Source: Methylotenera sp. G11 (GTDB lineage: Bacteria; Pseudomonadota; Gammaproteobacteria; Burkholderiales; Methylophilaceae). From it: DNA of 64,000 nucleotides. The notes under the pieces were generated by a model. The model worked only from the letters and a program-made list of their open reading frames with translations. It did not search any database and had not been told where the DNA came from. The stretch covers positions 2,108,001 to 2,172,000 of the forward strand of contig NZ_JUHH01000001.1 of the NCBI RefSeq assembly GCF_000799735.1. The letters run 5' to 3'. The position numbers were made by a program, and so were the translations under genes. This document shows positions 55,491-64,000 of this stretch, piece after piece. How positions within the stretch are numbered: the first letter of the stretch is position 1; each line of letters opens with the position of its first letter.

Positions 55491-58400
55491 ATGAGCTATT
55501 CCTTCACCGAAAAAAAACGCCTTCGTAAAAGTTTCGCCAAGCGCGAAAAAGTACAAGAGATTCCTTATCTGCTAGCAATGCAACTGGAGTCTTACAAGGC
55601 ATTTTTACAAGCGGACATTCCGGCGGATAAGCGCACGGAAGATGGTCTGCAGTCAACATTCAGTTCGGTTTTTCCAATCGTCAGCCATTCTGGCAATGCA
55701 CGTCTGGATTACGTGAGCTATCAACTGGGTGCCGAGCCTTTTGATGTTAAAGAATGTCAGCAGCGCGGCCTGACCTATGCAGCACCTTTGCGTGTAAAAG
55801 TGCGCCTCACTATCATGGATAAAGAGGCATCAAAGCCAACAGTTAAAGAAGTAAAAGAGCAGGAAGTCTACATGGGCGAATTGCCTTTGATGACTGACAA
55901 TGGCTCTTTTGTCATTAACGGTACCGAGCGTGTGATTGTTTCACAGCTGCACCGTAGCCCAGGCGTGTTCTTTGAGCATGACCGTGGTAAAACACACAGT
56001 TCAGGCAAGCTGCTGTTCTCAGCACGCATCATTCCTTACCGTGGTTCATGGCTGGATTTCGAGTTCGACCCTAAGGACTACTTATATTTCCGTATTGACC
56101 GTCGCCGTAAAATGCCGGTCACTATCCTGCTGAAAGCGCTGGGTTATACACCAGAGCAAATCATTTCGACTTTCTACGACTTTGATACGTTCCACATCAG
56201 TAAATCCGGTGTTGAGTTCACAATCGTTCCTGAACGTCTGCGCGGTGAAGTGGCTAAATTTGACATCGTAGGCAAAGACGGCGCAGTGATTGTCGCAAAA
56301 GACAAGCGCATTACGGTAAAACATATCCGTGATATGGAAAAAGCCGGCGTAAATCAAATCGCCGTACCACAGGATTTCATTCTTGGCCGCGCAATCGCCA
56401 ACACCATCATTGACCAGGAAACCGGCGAAGTTGTTGCTAATGCGAACGACGAGATTACAGAATCATTGCTGGAAAAATTAGTTGATGCCAATATCGCTTC
56501 AATTAAAACACTGTACTCAAATGACCTGGATCACGGTGATTATATTTCACAAACTTTGCGTATTGATGAAATTCCAGACCAATACAGCGCGCGCGTTGCG
56601 ATCTACCGCATGATGCGTCCAGGCGAGCCGCCAACAGAAGAGTCTGTTGAAGCGTTGTTCCAAGGCCTGTTCTTCAGTGAAGAGCGTTATGACCTGTCAC
56701 GCGTTGGCCGTATGAAGTTTAACCGTCGTGCGTTCCCTGAAAAAGCGGAAGAGCGTCAATCCGAATGGATCAAGCGTTTCTATGAAGCGGTTGGCGTGCG
56801 CGGTGACACTGGTTCGAACATTCTTTCGAATGAAGATATTCTGGCAGTGATTGCAGTCCTGTTAGAGCTGCGTAACGGCCATGGCGAGATCGATGATATT
56901 GACCACTTGGGTAACCGTCGCATCCGTTCAGTAGGCGAGTTGGCAGAAAACCAATTCCGTACCGGCCTGGTTCGTGTTGAGCGCGCGGTAAAAGAGCGCC
57001 TGTCGCAAGCTGAATCAGATAACCTGATGCCACATGACCTGATCAATGCAAAACCGGTATCAAGTGCGATCCGTGAATTCTTTGGCTCAAGCCAATTGTC
57101 ACAGTTTATGGATCAAACCAACCCATTGTCAGAAATTACCTACAAGCGCCGTATTTCAGCGTTGGGCCCAGGTGGCCTGACTCGTGAACGCGCTGGTTTT
57201 GAGGTGCGTGACGTTCATTCGACCCATTACGGACGCGTATGTCCAATTGAAACGCCTGAGGGTCCAAACATTGGTTTGATCAACTCACTGGCGCTGTATG
57301 CGCGTACCAACGATTATGGTTTCCTTGAGACGCCATACCGCCGTGTTGAGGGCAATAAGGTTTCCGATACGATTGACTACCTCTCTGCGATTGAAGAGAG
57401 CCAGTACATGATCGCACAGGCGAATACGGACCTTGATGCTAAGAACATGATGATTGATGACCTGATCTCATCACGCCATCACAACGAATTTACCATGACG
57501 CAGCCAGAGCGCGTCCAATACATGGACGTGGCGCCTGGCCAGATTGTATCTGTGGCTGCCTCACTGATTCCGTTCCTGGAACACGATGACGCGAACCGTG
57601 CATTGATGGGTGCAAACATGCAGCGTCAGGCTGTACCATGTCTGCGTGCCGAGAAGCCTGTGGTTGGTACTGGTATTGAACGTACCGTAGCAGTTGACTC
57701 AGGTACTGTAGTTACAGCCCGTCGCGGTGGTGTTGTTGATTATGTGGATTCAGCACGTATCGTGATCCGCGTAAACGATGAAGAGGCGAAAGCCGGCGAG
57801 GTTGGTGTTGATATTTACAACCTGACTAAATACACACGTTCCAACCAGAACACGAACATTAACCAGCGACCATTGGTGCAGGTAGGTGACAAGCTGGCTC
57901 GCGGTGACGTGATTGCCGACGGCGCATCAACTGACATGGGTGAATTGGCGCTTGGCCAGAACATGCTGATCGGCTTTATGCCATGGAACGGTTATAACTA
58001 CGAAGACTCCGTGTTGATCTCGGAGCGCGTAGTGGCTGATGACCGCTACACTTCAATCCATATTGAAGAACTGTCTGTGGTGGCCCGTGATACCAAGCTT
58101 GGCGCTGAAGAAATCACACAGGATATTTCTAACCTGAGCGAGCGTATGTTAGCGCGCCTGGATGAAGTGGGTATTATCCACATCGGTGCAGAAGTGGAAG
58201 CCGGAGACGTGCTGGTTGGTAAAGTAACGCCAAAAGGTGAGACACAGCTGACTCCGGAAGAAAAACTGTTGCGTGCTATTTTCGGTGAAAAAGCTTCTGA
58301 CGTTAAAGATACATCTCTGCGCGTACCGTCAGGCATGAGCGGTACCGTGATTGACGTACAAGTGTTTACGCGTGAAGGTATCGAGCGTGACGCACGTGCC

Positions 58401-59663
58401 CAGCAGATTATCGACGACCAATTGGCGCACTATAAGAAGGACCTGGCTGACCAGATGCGTATCGTTGAGGATGACGCATTTGGCCGTATTCGTCGCCTGA
58501 TTGAAGGCAAAGTTGCGACCGGCGGTCCTAACAAGCTGAAAAAAGGTGAGGCATTAACGGCTGAATACCTGGAAAGCGTTGGTCGTTATGACTGGTTTGA
58601 CATTCGTCTTGCAGATGAAGAAACAGCCCGTCAGCTTGAACAGTTGAAAGACAGTCTGTCACAAGCCCGCGTTGAGTTCGATAACCGTTTTGAGGAGAAA
58701 AAACGTAAATTGACACAAGGTGATGAATTGCCGCCAGGCGTTCAGAAAATGGTGAAAGTTTACCTCGCGGTTAAACGTCGCATTCAACCTGGTGACAAGA
58801 TGGCAGGCCGCCACGGTAACAAGGGTGTGATTTCAAAAATCTGCCCGGTCGAAGATATGCCGCACATGGCTGATGGTACGCCTATGGACATCGTGCTGAA
58901 CCCGCTAGGCGTTCCGTCACGTATGAACATCGGTCAGATTCTGGAAGTGCATCTGGGCTGGGCTGCCAAAGGCTTGGGTCTGCGCATTGAAGAAATGCTG
59001 CGTCAGGAAGTGAAAGTGGCCGAGATCCGCAAATTCCTGGAAAAAATCTATAACGACAGTACTGGTACGAAAGAAGATATCAAATCTTTCACTGATGCAG
59101 AGATTCTGGATCTGGCGCAAAACCTGACCAACGGCGTGCCGTTTGCAACGCCGGTATTTGACGGTGCTGCTGAATCCGATATCAGGGAAATGCTTGATCT
59201 GGCGTTCCCGGATGATGACGCGCGTACTAAACAGTTGCAATTCCACGCAGGCAAAACACAGGTTACCTTGTTTGATGGCCGTACCGGCGAGGCATTTGAG
59301 CGTCCGGTCACAGTGGGTTACATGCACTTCCTGAAACTGCATCACTTGGTTGATGACAAGATGCATGCTCGTTCAACAGGTCCTTATTCTCTGGTTACGC
59401 AGCAGCCATTGGGCGGTAAAGCGCAATTCGGCGGCCAGCGTTTCGGTGAGATGGAGGTTTGGGCGCTTGAAGCTTATGGTGCTTCATATACCTTGCAGGA
59501 AATGCTCACAGTTAAGTCAGATGACGTAACCGGGCGTACCAAAGTATATGAAAATATCGTCAAGGGCGAACACAAGATTGATGCAGGTATGCCTGAATCA
59601 TTCAACGTGCTGGTGAAAGAGATCCGTTCACTCGCTATCGACATTGACCTAGACCGAAACTAA
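55491..59663 (+). CDS. rpoB: RNA polymerase beta subunit
   Basis: 1390-residue catalytic subunit. Landmarks: [18 protein letters not shown] at the start, the rifampicin cluster [19 protein letters not shown] with [18 protein letters not shown], and the C-terminal [20 protein letters not shown]. The rifampicin-region residues (including the Ser of SQFMDQ and the RRISALG segment) look wild type, so no resistance mutation is evident. Ends 10 bp before rpoC. Confidence 0.98.
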   Translation: MSYSFTEKKRLRKSFAKREKVQEIPYLLAMQLESYKAFLQADIPADKRTEDGLQSTFSSVFPIVSHSGNARLDYVSYQLGAEPFDVKECQQRGLTYAAPLRVKVRLTIMDKEASKPTVKEVKEQEVYMGELPLMTDNGSFVINGTERVIVSQLHRSPGVFFEHDRGKTHSSGKLLFSARIIPYRGSWLDFEFDPKDYLYFRIDRRRKMPVTILLKALGYTPEQIISTFYDFDTFHISKSGVEFTIVPERLRGEVAKFDIVGKDGAVIVAKDKRITVKHIRDMEKAGVNQIAVPQDFILGRAIANTIIDQETGEVVANANDEITESLLEKLVDANIASIKTLYSNDLDHGDYISQTLRIDEIPDQYSARVAIYRMMRPGEPPTEESVEALFQGLFFSEERYDLSRVGRMKFNRRAFPEKAEERQSEWIKRFYEAVGVRGDTGSNILSNEDILAVIAVLLELRNGHGEIDDIDHLGNRRIRSVGELAENQFRTGLVRVERAVKERLSQAESDNLMPHDLINAKPVSSAIREFFGSSQLSQFMDQTNPLSEITYKRRISALGPGGLTRERAGFEVRDVHSTHYGRVCPIETPEGPNIGLINSLALYARTNDYGFLETPYRRVEGNKVSDTIDYLSAIEESQYMIAQANTDLDAKNMMIDDLISSRHHNEFTMTQPERVQYMDVAPGQIVSVAASLIPFLEHDDANRALMGANMQRQAVPCLRAEKPVVGTGIERTVAVDSGTVVTARRGGVVDYVDSARIVIRVNDEEAKAGEVGVDIYNLTKYTRSNQNTNINQRPLVQVGDKLARGDVIADGASTDMGELALGQNMLIGFMPWNGYNYEDSVLISERVVADDRYTSIHIEELSVVARDTKLGAEEITQDISNLSERMLARLDEVGIIHIGAEVEAGDVLVGKVTPKGETQLTPEEKLLRAIFGEKASDVKDTSLRVPSGMSGTVIDVQVFTREGIERDARAQQIIDDQLAHYKKDLADQMRIVEDDAFGRIRRLIEGKVATGGPNKLKKGEALTAEYLESVGRYDWFDIRLADEETARQLEQLKDSLSQARVEFDNRFEEKKRKLTQGDELPPGVQKMVKVYLAVKRRIQPGDKMAGRHGNKGVISKICPVEDMPHMADGTPMDIVLNPLGVPSRMNIGQILEVHLGWAAKGLGLRIEEMLRQEVKVAEIRKFLEKIYNDSTGTKEDIKSFTDAEILDLAQNLTNGVPFATPVFDGAAESDIREMLDLAFPDDDARTKQLQFHAGKTQVTLFDGRTGEAFERPVTVGYMHFLKLHHLVDDKMHARSTGPYSLVTQQPLGGKAQFGGQRFGEMEVWALEAYGASYTLQEMLTVKSDDVTGRTKVYENIVKGEHKIDAGMPESFNVLVKEIRSLAIDIDLDRN

Positions 59664-59673
59664 GGAGACAAAT

Positions 59674-62600
59674 ATGAAAGCTCTATTAGACCTATTTAAA
59701 CAGGTAACGCAAGAAGAAGAGTTTGATGCGATCAAGATTGCGTTAGCTTCACCTGAGAAAATCCGTTCATGGTCATATGGCGAAGTGAAAAAGCCAGAAA
59801 CCATTAACTACCGTACTTTCAAGCCTGAGCGTGATGGTTTGTTCTGCGCAAAAATCTTTGGCCCAATCAAAGATTACGAGTGCTTGTGCGGTAAATACAA
59901 ACGCCTGAAACATCGCGGTGTAATCTGCGAAAAATGCGGTGTGGAAGTCACATTGTCAAAAGTACGTCGTGAGCGTATGGGTCACATTGACCTCGCATCA
60001 CCGGTTGCGCACATCTGGTTCCTGAAATCATTACCAAGCCGTTTGGGTATGGTATTGGATATCGCATTACGTGATATCGAACGTGTGTTGTACTTTGAAG
60101 CATTCATCGTGGTTGACCCTGGCATGACGCCACTGACACGCGGTCAGTTGCTGACAGAAGACGACTACCTGGCAAAAGTAGAAGAGTACGGTGATGAATT
60201 TAACGCGGTCATGGGTGCTGAAGCTGTTCGTGAACTGCTGCGTACGATGGACATCGAGCGTGAAATCACTAACTTGCGCCAGGAGCTGGGCGCTACCGGT
60301 TCTGAAGCCAAGATCAAGAAAATTGCTAAACGTTTGAAAGTGTTGGAAGCATTCCAGAAATCCGGCATTAAGCCAGAGTGGATGATTCTTGAAATCCTGC
60401 CGGTATTGCCACCGGAATTGCGTCCATTGGTACCGTTGGATGGCGGCCGTTTTGCAACTTCAGATCTGAACGATCTGTATCGCCGCGTGATCAACCGTAA
60501 CAACCGTCTGAAACGTCTGCTGGAGCTGAAAGCGCCAGAAATCATCGTGCGTAACGAAAAACGCATGCTGCAGGAAGCTGTGGACTCATTGCTGGACAAT
60601 GGCCGTCGCGGTAAGGTAATGACAGGCGCGAACAAGCGTCCGCTCAAATCACTGGCAGACATGATTAAAGGTAAAGGCGGTCGTTTCCGTCAGAACTTGC
60701 TCGGTAAGCGTGTGGACTACTCTGGCCGTTCAGTGATTGTGGTGGGCCCGCAATTGAAACTGCATCAATGCGGTTTGCCTAAGAAAATGGCGTTGGAATT
60801 ATTCAAACCATTCATTTTCCACAAGCTGGAAGTGTTGGGCTTAGCGACTACCATCAAGGCAGCGAAGAAAAAGGTAGAAGAAGAAGGACCAGAAGTATGG
60901 GATATCCTCGAGGACGTGATCCGCGAGCATCCTGTACTGCTGAACCGTGCGCCTACCTTGCACCGTTTGGGTATTCAGGCGTTTGAGCCTATCCTGATCG
61001 AAGGTAAAGCGATCCAGTTGCATCCGTTGGTTTGTGCGGCATTCAACGCCGACTTTGACGGTGACCAGATGGCGGTTCACGTTCCATTGAGCCTTGAGGC
61101 GCAAATGGAAGCACGTACCCTGATGCTTGCATCAAACAACGTGCTGTCACCTGCTAACGGTGAGCCTATCATCGTTCCGTCACAGGATATCGTGTTGGGT
61201 CTGTACTACATGACGCGTGAAAAAGTAAATGCACGCGGCACAGGTATGCGTTTTGCAGACGTGAAAGAGGTTCAGCGTGCGTTTGACCAGAACCTGATTG
61301 ACCTGCATGCAAAAATTACCGTGCGTATCCAGGAGTTTGATGTTGACCTGAATGGCGTGAAGAACGAGAAGATCACACGTTACGAAACTACAGTTGGCCG
61401 TGCGTTGTTGTCACATATACTGCCAGCAGGCTTGCCGTTCAGCACCATTGACAAGGCCCTGAAAAAGAAAGAAATTTCAAGACTGATCAACACCAGCTTC
61501 CGTAAGGTTGGTATCCGTGAAACCGTTATCTTTGCAGATAAGCTGATGTATACCGGTTACTCTTACGCGACTAAAGCGGGTATTTCTATCAGTATTAACG
61601 ATATGCTGGTACCTACAGAAAAAGAGCAGCTGATTGCCGCTGCCGATGCTGAAGTTAAAGAGATTGAAGACCAGTACGTTTCAGGCCTGGTAACCCAGGG
61701 TGAGCGTTACAACAAGGTGGTGGACATCTGGGGTCGTGCCGGTGATAAAGTTGCCGATGCGATGATGAAGCAGTTGCGTGAAGAAGATGTGCTGGATGCT
61801 GATGGCAAGCAGATTAAAGATGCTGCCGGTAAGGTGCTACGCCAGGAATCATTCAACGCTATTTATATGATGGCCGACTCAGGCGCGCGTGGTTCTGCGG
61901 CGCAGGTACGTCAGCTTGCAGGTATGCGTGGCCTGATGGCGAAACCGGATGGCTCTATCATTGAAACACCGATTAAAGCGAACTTCCGTGATGGCCTGAA
62001 CGTGTTGCAATACTTTATTTCAACCCACGGTGCCCGTAAGGGTCTGGCTGACACGGCGTTGAAAACAGCGAACTCAGGTTACCTGACACGTCGTCTGGTT
62101 GATGTGACGCAAGATCTGGTTGTGACCGAGCATGATTGCGGCACTACCGATGGCCTGGTCACTAAAGCGCTGGTCAAAGGCGGTGAAGTGATCGAGCCGT
62201 TGCATGACCGTATCCTGGGCCGTACAGCCGCTTTGGATGTGATCAATCCTGAAACGCAGGAAGTGATCTACCCAGCCGGTACCTTGCTCACGGAAGATGA
62301 AGTTGAGCATCTGGATGCCTTGGGCATTGATGAAGTGAAAGTGCGTACAGCGCTGACTTGTGATACACGTTACGGTATTTGTGCCAAGTGTTATGGCCGT
62401 GATCTGGGTCGTGGCAAGCTGATCAGCCAAGGTGAGTCTGTAGGTGTGATCGCGGCGCAATCTATCGGTGAGCCAGGTACACAGCTGACCATGCGTACAT
62501 TCCACATCGGTGGTGCGGTATCGCGTGCGGCTTCAGTATCTCAGGTTGAAAGTAAATCCAACGGTGTTCTGAACTTCACTTCAACCATGCGTTATGTGAC

Positions 62601-63930
62601 TAACGTACGTAACGAGCAGGTGGTGATTTCACGTAATGGTGAAGTGGTGATTGTGGATGACAATGGCCGTGAGCGTGAGCGTCATAAAGTGCCATACGGT
62701 GCAACATTGCAGATTACTGACGGCAAGACTATCAAAGCCGGTCAGGCAATCGCGACATGGGATCCGCATACGCGTCCGATTATCACCGAGTATGCAGGCT
62801 TCGTTAAATTCGAAAACGTAGAAGAAGGTATCACTGTTGCTAAACAGATCGATGATGTGACTGGTTTGTCATCATTGGTGGTGATTGATCCTAAACAACG
62901 TGCAGGTCAAACCAAAGGTTTGCGTCCGCAAGTTAAATTGCTGGATGGCAATGGTGTCGAGGTCAAGCTTGCAGGTGGTGACCAGCCAGTTAACGTAACA
63001 TTCCAGATCGGTTGTATCATCAACGTGAAAGATGGCCAGGAAGTTGGTGTGGGTGAAGTTCTGGCCCGCGTACCGCAAGAGTCATCTAAAACGCGTGATA
63101 TTACCGGTGGTCTGCCGCGTGTAGCCGAATTGTTCGAAGCGCGTTCACCAAAAGATGCAGGTATGCTTGCTGAAGTGACAGGTACGGTGTCGTTCGGTAA
63201 AGATACCAAAGGTAAGCAGCGTCTGGTAATCACTGATCTGGATGGTATTTCAAGCGAGTACCTGATCCCTAAAGATAAGCATGTGACTGCGCATGACGGT
63301 CAAGTGGTGACTAAGGGTGAAACGATTGTTGACGGCCCGGCTGACCCGCAAGATATTTTACGTTTACAAGGCCGTGAAGCTTTGGCGCGTTACATCATTG
63401 ACGAAGTGCAAGACGTTTACCGTCTGCAAGGCGTTAAGATCAATGACAAGCATATCGAGGTGATTGTGCGTCAGATGCTGCGTCGTGTTCGAGTGACCGA
63501 TGCGGGCGACACAAGCTTTATTCTGGGTGAGCAAGTTGAGCGTGCTGATTTGCTGGCTGAAAATGAACAGGTCATTGCGCAAGACAAGCGTCCTGCACAG
63601 TTTGAATATGTATTGCTTGGTATTACTAAAGCATCATTATCAACAGACTCATTCATCTCAGCTGCGTCATTCCAGGAAACAACACGTGTGTTAACCGAAG
63701 CGGCGATCTTGGGCAAACGTGATGATTTACGTGGTTTGAAAGAAAACGTCATTGTTGGTCGTTTGATTCCGGCTGGTACCGGCCTGGCTTATCACGAAGC
63801 GCGTAAGCGTGCAGCGGTTGCCGGCGGTGTGCCAACTGCAAATGCAGCGGTTGCTTCAGCAGCTGTTGAAGCTGAAGTGGTGACAGAAGAAGTAGTATCG
63901 GAAGTAAGTGGAGAAGTAGACGCAGAATAA
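59674..63930 (+). CDS. rpoC: RNA polymerase beta' subunit
   Basis: 1418-residue subunit carrying the magnesium site [12 protein letters not shown], the N-terminal zinc ligands CLCGKYK and CEKCG, the second zinc site [15 protein letters not shown], and the trigger-loop region [19 protein letters not shown]. The last 35 residues (Ala/Val/Glu-rich) form a variable tail. Ends with a stop at 63928-63930. Confidence 0.98.
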   Translation: MKALLDLFKQVTQEEEFDAIKIALASPEKIRSWSYGEVKKPETINYRTFKPERDGLFCAKIFGPIKDYECLCGKYKRLKHRGVICEKCGVEVTLSKVRRERMGHIDLASPVAHIWFLKSLPSRLGMVLDIALRDIERVLYFEAFIVVDPGMTPLTRGQLLTEDDYLAKVEEYGDEFNAVMGAEAVRELLRTMDIEREITNLRQELGATGSEAKIKKIAKRLKVLEAFQKSGIKPEWMILEILPVLPPELRPLVPLDGGRFATSDLNDLYRRVINRNNRLKRLLELKAPEIIVRNEKRMLQEAVDSLLDNGRRGKVMTGANKRPLKSLADMIKGKGGRFRQNLLGKRVDYSGRSVIVVGPQLKLHQCGLPKKMALELFKPFIFHKLEVLGLATTIKAAKKKVEEEGPEVWDILEDVIREHPVLLNRAPTLHRLGIQAFEPILIEGKAIQLHPLVCAAFNADFDGDQMAVHVPLSLEAQMEARTLMLASNNVLSPANGEPIIVPSQDIVLGLYYMTREKVNARGTGMRFADVKEVQRAFDQNLIDLHAKITVRIQEFDVDLNGVKNEKITRYETTVGRALLSHILPAGLPFSTIDKALKKKEISRLINTSFRKVGIRETVIFADKLMYTGYSYATKAGISISINDMLVPTEKEQLIAAADAEVKEIEDQYVSGLVTQGERYNKVVDIWGRAGDKVADAMMKQLREEDVLDADGKQIKDAAGKVLRQESFNAIYMMADSGARGSAAQVRQLAGMRGLMAKPDGSIIETPIKANFRDGLNVLQYFISTHGARKGLADTALKTANSGYLTRRLVDVTQDLVVTEHDCGTTDGLVTKALVKGGEVIEPLHDRILGRTAALDVINPETQEVIYPAGTLLTEDEVEHLDALGIDEVKVRTALTCDTRYGICAKCYGRDLGRGKLISQGESVGVIAAQSIGEPGTQLTMRTFHIGGAVSRAASVSQVESKSNGVLNFTSTMRYVTNVRNEQVVISRNGEVVIVDDNGRERERHKVPYGATLQITDGKTIKAGQAIATWDPHTRPIITEYAGFVKFENVEEGITVAKQIDDVTGLSSLVVIDPKQRAGQTKGLRPQVKLLDGNGVEVKLAGGDQPVNVTFQIGCIINVKDGQEVGVGEVLARVPQESSKTRDITGGLPRVAELFEARSPKDAGMLAEVTGTVSFGKDTKGKQRLVITDLDGISSEYLIPKDKHVTAHDGQVVTKGETIVDGPADPQDILRLQGREALARYIIDEVQDVYRLQGVKINDKHIEVIVRQMLRRVRVTDAGDTSFILGEQVERADLLAENEQVIAQDKRPAQFEYVLLGITKASLSTDSFISAASFQETTRVLTEAAILGKRDDLRGLKENVIVGRLIPAGTGLAYHEARKRAAVAGGVPTANAAVASAAVEAEVVTEEVVSEVSGEVDAE

Positions 63931-63948
63931 AATCAGATAATTAAAGCC

Positions 63949-63977
63949 TTGACAATAAAAGTCAGGCTAAATAGAAT
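63949..63977 (+). promoter_or_regulatory. Near-consensus promoter after rpoC
   Basis: TTGACA (63949-63954), a 17-bp spacer and TAGAAT (63972-63977) match sigma-70 at all but one position. It begins 19 bases after the rpoC stop and points out of the window, where rpsL and the str operon usually follow. AGCCTTGAC/GTCAGGCT (63945-63968), an imperfect inverted repeat, overlaps the -35 and spacer. Confidence 0.8.
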
Positions 63978-64000
63978 GCTGAGTTTTTCAGGATGGTGTT

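Overview
The window is a stretch of chromosome from a betaproteobacterial methylotroph, most likely of the family Methylophilaceae (Methylotenera/Methylophilus/Methylobacillus type). The marker is a gene for 3-hexulose-6-phosphate synthase, the formaldehyde-fixing enzyme of the ribulose monophosphate cycle, at 37337-38014. The surrounding gene order (mla - ABC pair - ibaG - murA - his - hint - tatABC - degS-like - nif3 - petABC - sspAB; tRNA - tuf - tRNA-Trp - secE - nusG - rplKAJL - rpoBC) is the usual betaproteobacterial one. These lineage statements rest on protein families and order recognised by eye, not on a search.

Layout. 1-2931 (minus): PilS/PilR two-component system for pilin control (pilR cut by the window edge) plus a small zinc-ribbon membrane protein. 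3148-5137 (plus): an ECF sigma factor followed by a single-TM DUF3619 protein, a secreted DUF3106 protein and an RDD membrane protein. 5180-7396 (minus): lptG and lptF, divergent from pepA-holC and a proline-punctuated helical protein (7575-10625). 10642-15952: gcvH, pbpG, topA, ttcA. 16037-19708: pteridine reductase, MidA-type methyltransferase, trmB, a tiny protein behind a strong Fur box, engB. 19904-23844: cytochrome c4 and the system II cytochrome c maturation pair resB/ccsB. 24057-26687: an orphan histidine kinase divergent from an orphan prepilin that has a sigma-54 promoter. 26834-35905: mlaFEDCB, an ABC-2 exporter, ibaG, grxD, murA, hisG, hisD. 36042-41752: the rest of the histidine pathway, split between hisC and hisB by hps, which has its own promoter region and terminator. 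41763-49661: HIT protein, tatABC, periplasmic protease, Nif3-like protein, cytochrome bc1 complex, sspAB. 49709-64000: four tRNAs, tuf, tRNA-Trp, secE-nusG, ribosomal proteins and RNA polymerase, ending at a near-consensus promoter for the next (unseen) operon.

Most genes are housekeeping, and I found no insertion sequence, prophage, CRISPR array or defence island. The parts I would look at twice are: (1) the ECF sigma/DUF3619/DUF3106/RDD module, which has the architecture of an undescribed envelope-stress regulator; (2) the 68-residue protein under a 33-bp Fur palindrome; (3) hps inside the histidine operon, with a palindrome abutting a perfect -10 box and a hydrophobic-basic C-terminal tail; (4) the orphan prepilin with a sigma-54 promoter and paired upstream inverted repeats, in the same window as the sigma-54 activator PilR; (5) the repeat protein after holC; and (6) a MITE-like imperfect palindrome between nusG and rplK.

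Functional links visible here: PilR could drive the sigma-54 prepilin; Tat translocation may serve the Rieske protein encoded about 2 kb downstream; cytochromes c4 and c1 depend on ResB/CcsB; IbaG and GrxD are a likely [2Fe-2S]-sharing pair; LptFG, Mla and MurA all serve envelope building.
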